This document shows, in pieces, positions 8,744 to 17,174 of a DNA stretch of 17,174 bases. Position numbers and translations under genes: made by a program. The DNA is from DATGFB01 sp032160545 (GTDB lineage Bacteria > Actinomycetota > Actinomycetes > Mycobacteriales > Jatrophihabitantaceae). Each line of letters opens with the position of its first letter. Within the stretch, counting starts at the first letter, position 1. The stretch is taken from contig JAVHVN010000054.1 in the NCBI GenBank assembly GCA_032160545.1, forward strand, positions 1 through 17,174. The letters are read 5' to 3'. Under the pieces are notes generated by a model. The model was not told the origin of the DNA. It did not search any database and worked only from the letters and a program-made list of their open reading frames with translations.

Positions 8744-10710
8744 TGGGGCTCCTCCGCCTGCTCTGCCACGACCGCCAGGATCGTCCCGACGTCGACCTGC
8801 TGTCCGGCGCTCACCGGCAGTTCGCTGATCACACCGTCGGCCGGCGCGCTGATCTGGTGCTGCATCTTCATCGCCTCGAGCCAGAGGATCGGCTGCCCCG
8901 CGGTGACCGGGTCGCCGAGCGCGACGGCGACCCGCACGACCGAGCCGGGCATCGGGGCGAGCAACGAGCCGGGCGCCACGAGGTCGGCCGGGTCCGGGAA
9001 CCGCTCGAGCGCCGTGAGCGCCACCGCGCCGAGCGCGGAGTCGACGTAGACCTCGCGGCCGTAGCGGCTCACGTCGAAGACACGGTGCACCCCGCCGACG
9101 CCGAGGACGACCCGGCGCGGGCCGAGCTGCACGAGCACCACGTCGTCGACGAAGTCGGTGATCAGCCCGTGCCGGCTGAACCGGTAGGTGACGTCGTGAC
9201 GTCCGGACGGGCCGTCGAACTCCACGCGCTGCGCCTGGCTCACGACGTTGCGCCAGCCGAGGGGGACCCCCGGCAGCGGTTGGGGCGCCGCCGCATCGGC
9301 GGTGACGGCCGCCGCGAGTGCGCTAACCCGTTCGGCCGGCTCGTCCGCGACGGGAGCGGCCAAGGTGGTGAGCCCGTGCGTGTCGAAGAACGCGGTGTCG
9401 GTCTCGCCCGCGAGGAACGCCCGGTGGCGCAACACGTTCACGAGCAGGTCGCGGTTCGTGCGCACGCCGTGGATGGCCGCCCGGTGCAGTGCGGACGCGA
9501 GCAGCCGCGCCGCGTCCGTCCGCGTGGGCGCCCAGCTGATGACCTTGGCGAGCATCGGGTCGTAGTGGATGCCCACGATGCTGCCGTCCTCGACACCACT
9601 GTCGAGGCGAAGGCCACTCGGCGTCGTCCCCACGGCGAACCGGGTCAGGACGCCGGGCACGGCGATGCGATGCACGGTGCCGGTCTGCGGCTGCCAGCCG
9701 GCCGCCGGATCCTCGGCGTAGAGCCGGACCTCGATGGAATGCCCTTGTGGCAACGGGGGATTCTCGTCGAGCCGGCCGCCGCCAGCGACATGGAGCTGCA
9801 GTGCGACCAGGTCCAGCCCGGTGGTGCACTCGGTCACCGGGTGCTCGACCTGCAACCGCGTGTTCATCTCGAGGAAGAAGAACCGCCCGCGCTCGTCCGC
9901 GAGGAACTCGACCGTGCCTGCGCCCGTGTAGCCGATCGCCTTGGCCGCCGCGCGTGCGGCGTCGAAGAGCTGCTCGCGCATGCCGGTGATGCGCTCGACG
10001 AGCGGCGACGGCGCCTCCTCGACCACCTTCTGGTGGCGGCGCTGGATCGAGCACTCGCGTTCGCCCACGGTCCAGACCGTGCCGAACGAGTCGGCCATAA
10101 CCTGTACCTCGATGTGCCGGCCGGTCGCGAGGTACGGCTCGCAGAACACCGTCGGGTCGCCGAAGGCCGATTGCGCCTCGGCCCGGGCCGCCTCGGCCTC
10201 AGCCGGCAGCGCGCTCAGCTCGCGCACCACCCGCATGCCGCGCCCGCCCCCGCCCGCGGACGCCTTGATCAGCACGGGCAGGTCCGCCTCGGTGACCGCA
10301 TCCGGCGACAGCTCGGGCAGCACCGGTACGCCCGCGGCGGACATCATCCGTTTGGACTCGATCTTGCTGCCCATCGCGTCGATCGCCTCGGGCGGCGGTC
10401 CGATCCAGCACAGGCCGGCATCGATGACGGCGCGCGCGAACGCGGCGTTCTCGGACAGGAACCCGTACCCCGGGTGCACCGCGTCCGCGCCCGCGCGCCG
10501 CGCGGCGTCGACGATCAGCTCGGCCCGCAGGTAGGTCTCGCCCGGCGCGTTGCCGGGTAGGCGCACGGCTGCATCGGCGGCGCGCACGTGCGGCGCTTCG
10601 GCGTCCGCGTCGGAGAACACGGCCACCGTGCCGAGGCCACGGTCCCGGCAGGTCCGGAAGACGCGGCGTGCGATCTCGCCCCGGTTCGCAACGAGCACGG
10701 ACGTGATCAC
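8740..10710 (-). CDS. Acyl-CoA carboxylase alpha subunit: biotin carboxylase plus biotin carboxyl carrier (AccA2/MccA/AtuF type)
   Basis: Carboxylates its own biotin with ATP and bicarbonate, then presents it to the beta subunit encoded just upstream. The 656-residue protein shows the biotin carboxylase start VLVANRGEIARR (6-16), HPGYGFLSEN (79-88), the ATP-grasp loop GGGGRGM (153-159), ECSIQRRHQK (219-228) and EMNTRLQVEHPVTE (281-294). A BT-like linker follows, then the C-terminal biotinyl domain with EAMKMQ, Lys615 being the biotin site. GTG at 10710 is preferred over GTG 10740, because AGGAG lies 6 bases before it and family members begin just ahead of VLVANRGEIA. A start at 10740 would overlap the beta-gene stop by 4 bases and cannot be excluded. 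This subunit type occurs in 3-methylcrotonyl-, geranyl- and actinobacterial AccA2 complexes. Confidence 0.95.
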   Translation of the reverse strand: MITSVLVANRGEIARRVFRTCRDRGLGTVAVFSDADAEAPHVRAADAAVRLPGNAPGETYLRAELIVDAARRAGADAVHPGYGFLSENAAFARAVIDAGLCWIGPPPEAIDAMGSKIESKRMMSAAGVPVLPELSPDAVTEADLPVLIKASAGGGGRGMRVVRELSALPAEAEAARAEAQSAFGDPTVFCEPYLATGRHIEVQVMADSFGTVWTVGERECSIQRRHQKVVEEAPSPLVERITGMREQLFDAARAAAKAIGYTGAGTVEFLADERGRFFFLEMNTRLQVEHPVTECTTGLDLVALQLHVAGGGRLDENPPLPQGHSIEVRLYAEDPAAGWQPQTGTVHRIAVPGVLTRFAVGTTPSGLRLDSGVEDGSIVGIHYDPMLAKVISWAPTRTDAARLLASALHRAAIHGVRTNRDLLVNVLRHRAFLAGETDTAFFDTHGLTTLAAPVADEPAERVSALAAAVTADAAAPQPLPGVPLGWRNVVSQAQRVEFDGPSGRHDVTYRFSRHGLITDFVDDVVLVQLGPRRVVLGVGGVHRVFDVSRYGREVYVDSALGAVALTALERFPDPADLVAPGSLLAPMPGSVVRVAVALGDPVTAGQPILWLEAMKMQHQISAPADGVISELPVSAGQQVDVGTILAVVAEQAEEPQ

Positions 10711-10716
10711 GAGTGG

Positions 10717-10721
10717 CTCCT
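10717..10721 (-). promoter_or_regulatory. Shine-Dalgarno AGGAG for the carboxylase alpha subunit
   Basis: AGGAG on the minus strand, 6 bases before GTG 10710. It favours this start over the GTGA-overlap start at 10740. Confidence 0.65.
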
Positions 10722-10736
10722 GGTAGCGCAGACCGT

Positions 10737-12347
<1,611 letters not shown>

Positions 12348-12402
12348 CGCCGCCCCCTCCTGCTCGCTGACCGGGCAGACCTGGGTCGAGTCCGGGGCGT
12401 CA

Positions 12403-13550
12403 TCAGGTGTACCCGAGGAGCTTGGCGGCGAGGCCGGCGAGGATCTCGTCGGTGCCCCCGCCGATGCCGAGGATGCGCATGTCCCGGTACTGCCGTTCGA
12501 CCTCCGACTCGCGCATGTAGCCCATGCCGCCGTGCAGCTGAACAGCCCGGTCGGCCGCCCACATGCCTGCCTCGACCGCCGTGTTCTTCGCGAAGCAGGC
12601 CTCGAGCACGAGGTTCTGCTCGCCCTGGGCGGCCCGGGTGGCGACGCCTCGGACGTACGAGCGCGCCACCTCGATCCGCCGCGCCATCTCGGCGAGCGTG
12701 TGTTGCACGGTCTGGCGCGTGATCAGCGGGCTGCCGAACGTCTCGCGCAGGCGGCACCACTCGACGGTGAGATCGAGGCAGCGCTGCGCCGACGCGTACG
12801 CCTGTACGGCCAGGCCGACGCGCTCGCTGACGAAGTTCTGCGCGATCTGTACGAAGCCGGTGTTCTCGGCGCCGACAAGATTCCCCGCCGGTACCCGCAC
12901 GTCGACGTAAGACAGCTCGGCGGTGTCGGAGGACGACCAGCCCATCTTCTCCAGCTTGCGGCTGACCGTGAAGCCGGGCGTACCGCGCTCGACGACGAGC
13001 AGCGAGATGCCGTGCGCGCCGGCCTCGCCGGTGCGCACAGCGGTGACGACGAAGTCGGCTCGCACGCCCGAGGTGATGTAGGTCTTCGCGCCGTTCACGA
13101 CGAAGTCTCCGCCGCCGTCGCGCTTCGCGCTCGTCCGGATGTGCGCGACGTCGGAGCCGCCGTCCGGTTCGGTGATGGCGAGCGAGCCGATCAAGTCGCC
13201 CTCGAGGGTGGGACGTACCCACCGGTCGATCTGTGCCGGGTCGTCCGCGTGTACGAGGTGGGGCAGCGAGATGCCCGTGGTGAACAGGCTTGCGTACACC
13301 CCGCCCGCCGCACCTGCGTAGTGCAGTTCTTCGGTGACGACGAGTGCGTCGAGGGCGTCGCCGCCGCCGCCGCCGACGGCCTCGGGGTACGGGACGCCGA
13401 GCAGGCCGGCCTCGGCCGCCTTGCGGTGCAGCGCACGGGGCAGCTCACCGGCGCGCTCCCACTCGTCCTGGTAGGGCAGCACCTCGCGTTCGACGAAGCG
13501 CCGGACGGTCTGGCGCAGGGCGCGCCGCTCGGGCGCGTCGATGGGGTCGG

Positions 13551-13554
<4 letters not shown>
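12403..13554 (-). CDS. Acyl-CoA dehydrogenase (FadE13-like)
   Basis: Second flavin dehydrogenase of the operon, 383 residues. FAD/substrate signature ITEPDGGSDVAHI (127-139), GAKTYITSGVRAD (155-167) and C-terminal HGGMGYMRESEVERQYRD (341-358) are canonical. At the MCAD catalytic position it has GIGGGTDE (Gly in place of Glu). Glu244 in NFVSERVGLA aligns with Glu254 of isovaleryl-CoA dehydrogenase. The start GTG at 13554 overlaps the AtuA-family gene's stop by 4 bases (GTGA), with GGAGGAG 5 bases before it; the longer frame to 13779 lies inside AtuA. Its position matches fadE13 in mycobacteria and the dehydrogenases of atu/liu clusters. The two dehydrogenases are clearly different proteins, so they may act at separate steps or on different chain lengths. 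Confidence 0.93.
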
Positions 13555-15230
<1,676 letters not shown>

Positions 15231-15239
<9 letters not shown>

Positions 15240-15252
15240 GGTGCCGTCATGG
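15231..15252 (-). repeat. 11-bp tandem duplication at the TIGR03084/AtuA junction
   Basis: TGCCGTCATGG occurs at 15231-15241 and again at 15242-15252 on the plus strand. On the coding strand each copy holds an ATGA. The first overlaps the stop of the upstream gene, the second is the AtuA start. Between them the first ATG reads MTAP and stops on the TGA that overlaps the AtuA ATG. Confidence 0.9.
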
Positions 15253-16035
15253 TGCCGAGGGCTCACGGCCGCGGCCGGGCGGCCCGGCGAACGCCTGCGC
15301 GATGCCGAGCCAGGCATCGGCGTCGGCGCCGTCGGTACGCAGAGCGAGGTCGGCGCGGTTGCGGCGCTGAGTCACCAAGAGGCAGAAGTCGAGCGCGGGT
15401 CCGGTCACCAGCTGGGTCGCGTCCTCGGGACCCCAGGCCCAGATCGAACCGTCCGGTGCGATCAGCTCGACGCGGAACTCGTCGGTGGGTACCGGCTTGT
15501 CGCGAAGTGCGAACGCGAAGTCGCGGGTGCGTACGCCGATGTGCGCGACGCTGCGCAGCCGCGCGGCCGGCGTGCGCGTGACTGCGAGCGCGTCGGCGAC
15601 GTCCTGCCCGTGCGCCCACGTCTCCATGAGCCGCGCGCTCGCCATCGTCGCGGGCGCCATCGGCGGCCCGAACCACGGCAGCCGGGTGCCGTCAGGCACG
15701 TCCCGCAGCGCCTTGGCGAGCGCGTCGCGGCCGGCGCGCCAGCTCGCGAGCAGCTCGTCCGCCGGCTGCCGGGCGCGTTCGAGGGCCGCCTCGTCGGCGA
15801 CGGTGCCGATCTTGTGCAGCGCCTTCGTCAGCTCGACCTGGAAGCCGTCCGGATCGGTGGCGGCGAGCACGGCGATGTCGTCGGTCCACGCCAGGTGCGC
15901 GATCTGGGTCGCGATCGTCCACCCCGGTGCGGGTGTCCGGCGTGCCCAGTCCTCGGGGGAGACGTCCGCGACGAGGGCGTCGAGGTCGGCGCACTCGTCG
16001 GCCAGCTCGGTGAGGCGAGCCTGCAGGTCTGCCAC
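15247..16035 (-). CDS. TIGR03084-type DinB-like metal-binding protein
   Basis: A 262-residue protein of the mycothiol/DinB-like maleylpyruvate isomerase superfamily. The N-terminal four-helix part has a plausible metal triad: His47 in TQIAHLAWTDD, and Glu138 and His142 in ARLMETWAHGQDVADAL. The C-terminal part (about 165-250, VAHIGVRTRDFAFALRDK onwards) is a separate small domain. GTG at 16035 has GGGAGG 8 bases upstream; the frame beyond it runs into intergenic and VOC sequence. It is the first gene of the eight-gene operon and its stop overlaps an ATG that leads to AtuA. This family is, as far as I recall, actinobacterial and uncharacterised. Superfamily members use mycothiol as cofactor, so a thiol-dependent step in this pathway is possible but not shown. 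Confidence 0.88.
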   Translation of the reverse strand: MADLQARLTELADECADLDALVADVSPEDWARRTPAPGWTIATQIAHLAWTDDIAVLAATDPDGFQVELTKALHKIGTVADEAALERARQPADELLASWRAGRDALAKALRDVPDGTRLPWFGPPMAPATMASARLMETWAHGQDVADALAVTRTPAARLRSVAHIGVRTRDFAFALRDKPVPTDEFRVELIAPDGSIWAWGPEDATQLVTGPALDFCLLVTQRRNRADLALRTDGADADAWLGIAQAFAGPPGRGREPSAP

Positions 16036-16063
16036 CGTCCGAGCCTCCCAGCAGCCGGCGAAC

Positions 16064-16087
16064 AAATCAAGCCTGACTGCTTGTTTT
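16064..16087 (-). promoter_or_regulatory. TetR-type operator dyad upstream of the acyl-CoA operon
   Basis: Arms 16064-16072 and 16079-16087 pair at 8 of 9 positions around a 6-base spacer; the core is CAAGC-N6-GCTTG. The site is AT-rich in a GC-rich genome and lies 29 to 52 bases before the first GTG of the operon, where a promoter is expected. CAAG/CTTG half-sites are common in operators of actinobacterial TetR repressors of lipid and sterol catabolism, for example KstR2. The repressor is presumably the TetR protein at 6158-6778. No clear -10 or -35 could be assigned. Confidence 0.6.
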
Positions 16088-16100
16088 TGGACCTCTGGCT

Positions 16101-16247
16101 TCAGGACGGCCGCGGGCCGAGCAGGTCCCACCGGGCGCCGGCGATGTCGCGGAGCACGACCGCAGTGCCGCACGGCTCGTCGCGAGGCTCGCCGACGAAC
16201 TCGACACCGGCCGCCTGCAACGCGCATGGTGCCGCGGCCGCGCTCAC
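16101..16247 (-). pseudogene. C-terminal remnant of a VOC/glyoxalase-family gene
   Basis: A 48-codon frame starts at a GTG that overlaps the thioesterase stop (GTGA). It encodes LQAAGVEFVGEPRDEPCGT followed by VVLRDIAGARWDLLGPRPS. This is the typical last third of a glyoxalase/bleomycin-resistance (VOC) domain, normally 110 to 130 residues, where a metal-ligand Glu or equivalent lies near the end. The N-terminal two thirds, including the first beta-alpha-beta module, are missing. It probably arose by a deletion joining the end of a VOC gene to the thioesterase gene. It may still be translated, but a working enzyme is unlikely. Confidence 0.65.
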
Positions 16248-16879
16248 GTCGCTGCGGTCGGCCGGGGCAGGTGTTTGTTCACGAACAGCCCCTCGGCGAC
16301 GACGCACTCCTCGCCCCGCGCGGAGATCGTCCCGACGGTGCGGATCTTGCGGCCGTCCACGGCGACCTGCCGTGCCGTGATCTCGAGCGGTTCGAACAGC
16401 GGCGTGGGGCGGCGGTACCGCAGGGTGAGCTGTGCGGTCATTCCGGACTCGCCGGCAACGTGGTTTGCGACGCCCAGTACGTGGTCGAGCAGCAGCGCGC
16501 TGACGCCGCCGTGGACGTACCCGGGCGGTCCCTGGTAGACGAGCCCGAGCGTCACGTCACCGCGCACCGAGTCGTCCGGTTGCGAGACCAGATGCACGGG
16601 CGGAGCGACCGCGTTCTCAGGCCCGGTTACCGGGTTGTGCCGGGTGATGCCCTCGCCCGCCCACATGTCGACCATCCGCTCGTCCACGCTCGGCAGGTGC
16701 TCGTGCAGGTAGTCGGCGACCTCGTTCAGCTTCGCGGCCACGACGTTCATCTCAGCGGCGGAGTTGTTGCCTGCGTGCAGCAGCGCCTCCATCACCCGCC
16801 GAGCGGCGACCACCGCCGCGTCGACACCGGCGTTGCGCGCGGCAGGGCTGAGTTCCTCATCGATGGCATCGTGGCTCAC
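16244..16879 (-). CDS. Hotdog-fold thioesterase, PaaI-like
   Basis: A 211-residue acyl-CoA thioesterase-like protein. An N-terminal helical region (about 1-70, SPAARNAGVDAAVVAARRVM) precedes the hotdog domain (about 90-205). The signature GPPGYVHGGVSALLLDHVLG (117-136) holds the HGG turn and the Asp132 expected in the active site. LTLRYRRPTPLFEPLEITAR (151-170) is the usual following strand pair, and the end is GLFVNKHLPRP. GTG at 16879 is chosen because the upstream frame is Arg-rich and a TAnnnT element sits 6 bases before it. It has its own probable promoter and faces the same way as the acyl-CoA operon. A role in releasing or trimming acyl-CoA is plausible; the substrate is unknown. Confidence 0.88.
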   Translation of the reverse strand: MSHDAIDEELSPAARNAGVDAAVVAARRVMEALLHAGNNSAAEMNVVAAKLNEVADYLHEHLPSVDERMVDMWAGEGITRHNPVTGPENAVAPPVHLVSQPDDSVRGDVTLGLVYQGPPGYVHGGVSALLLDHVLGVANHVAGESGMTAQLTLRYRRPTPLFEPLEITARQVAVDGRKIRTVGTISARGEECVVAEGLFVNKHLPRPTAAT

Positions 16880-16885
16880 CGCGTC

Positions 16886-16891
16886 ACGGTA
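16886..16891 (-). promoter_or_regulatory. Candidate leaderless -10 element of the thioesterase gene
   Basis: TACCGT on the minus strand fits TAnnnT and ends 6 bases before GTG 16879. No Shine-Dalgarno sequence precedes the GTG. A good -35 is not visible. Confidence 0.45.
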
Positions 16892-17059
16892 TCCGCGTCG
16901 TCGCCCGTTCCGTGCTCCGAAGCGACACCTCGAACGTGGTTGCGCTGCTCGACGGAACCGGTAGCGAGCGCATCCTCGTCGGCCGCGACCGGCGCCGTGC
17001 ACGACCAGATCGATGATGGGCCAGGCATCTTCGTGGGCCTGCGGCCGCGGTTTCTTGGG

Positions 17060-17174
17060 TTAGTCGGGTGGTGGGTCGAGGGGTGTTTGGTGGGCGGTGT
17101 TGGGGTGTGGGGTTTGGGTGGGGTCGAGGTGGTGGGGGGCGGTCCAGTGGGGGATGCCGTTGATCATGTGGCAG
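17060..17174 (-). CDS. DUF222/HNH endonuclease (13E12-type) protein, C-terminal end only
   Basis: The last 37 codons and TAA stop of a gene that continues beyond the window edge. The readable peptide starts CHMINGIPHWTAPHHLDPTQ and ends in a Pro/His/Thr-rich tail, TPLDPPPD. The pattern INGIPHWTAPxxLDPxQ-PxxNxxH is the usual end of the DUF222-HNH proteins found in many copies in actinobacteria (13E12 repeat family in mycobacteria). Members combine a DUF222 region with a C-terminal HNH nuclease motif, which is off the window here. The coding strand is strikingly C/A-rich with frequent CCA, CAA and ACA, unlike the rest of the window. The call rests on a short peptide. Confidence 0.6.
   Translation of the reverse strand, partial: CHMINGIPHWTAPHHLDPTQTPHPNTAHQTPLDPPPD

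Noticed and set aside
16880..17002. N-terminal extension of the thioesterase to ATG 17002
   Set aside because: The added 41 residues are Arg-rich and the candidate -10 element lies within them.

Overview
The window is GC-rich DNA with frequent GTG starts, tight 4-base stop/start overlaps and almost no intergenic space. This points to an actinobacterium. The left-hand gene order ftsH-folE-folP-folB-folK-DUF3180-DUF6779 is the one I know from mycobacteria and relatives (Rv3610c to Rv3604c in M. tuberculosis), so Mycobacteriales or a nearby order such as Pseudonocardiales is likely. No RNA genes, CRISPR arrays or complete mobile elements were seen.

Left part (1-6143, + strand): an FtsH membrane protease gene, cut by the window edge and carrying an odd duplicated segment, is followed by four dihydrofolate-pathway genes. 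These are GTP cyclohydrolase I, dihydropteroate synthase, dihydroneopterin aldolase and HPPK. Two membrane proteins of unknown function (DUF3180 and DUF6779 type) come next. In M. tuberculosis the synteny continues towards panC/panD. Here it stops and a convergent cluster begins.

Middle and right part (6158-16035, - strand): eight genes read right to left as one probable operon. They are a TIGR03084-type DinB-like metal protein, an AtuA-family protein, an acyl-CoA dehydrogenase, a carboxyltransferase beta subunit, a biotin carboxylase/BCCP alpha subunit, a second acyl-CoA dehydrogenase, an enoyl-CoA hydratase and a TetR repressor. From the hydratase to the first dehydrogenase the order matches the mycobacterial echA7-fadE12-accA2-accD2-fadE13 cluster. 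The expected chemistry is that of leucine/isovalerate and acyclic-terpene catabolism: dehydrogenation of a methyl-branched acyl-CoA, biotin-dependent carboxylation, then hydration. The substrate cannot be read from sequence. A 24-base dyad 29 bases upstream of the first gene is a good candidate operator for the TetR protein encoded at the operon's end.

Far right (16101-17174, - strand): a hotdog thioesterase gene with a leaderless-type promoter, a 48-codon remnant of a VOC/glyoxalase gene overlapping its stop, and at the edge the last 37 codons of a DUF222/HNH (13E12-type) protein.

The observations most worth checking are the chimeric ftsH start (possible assembly artefact), the TetR dyad, the small tandem duplications at two operon junctions, and three start codons each placed exactly 6 bases after a -10-like hexamer.
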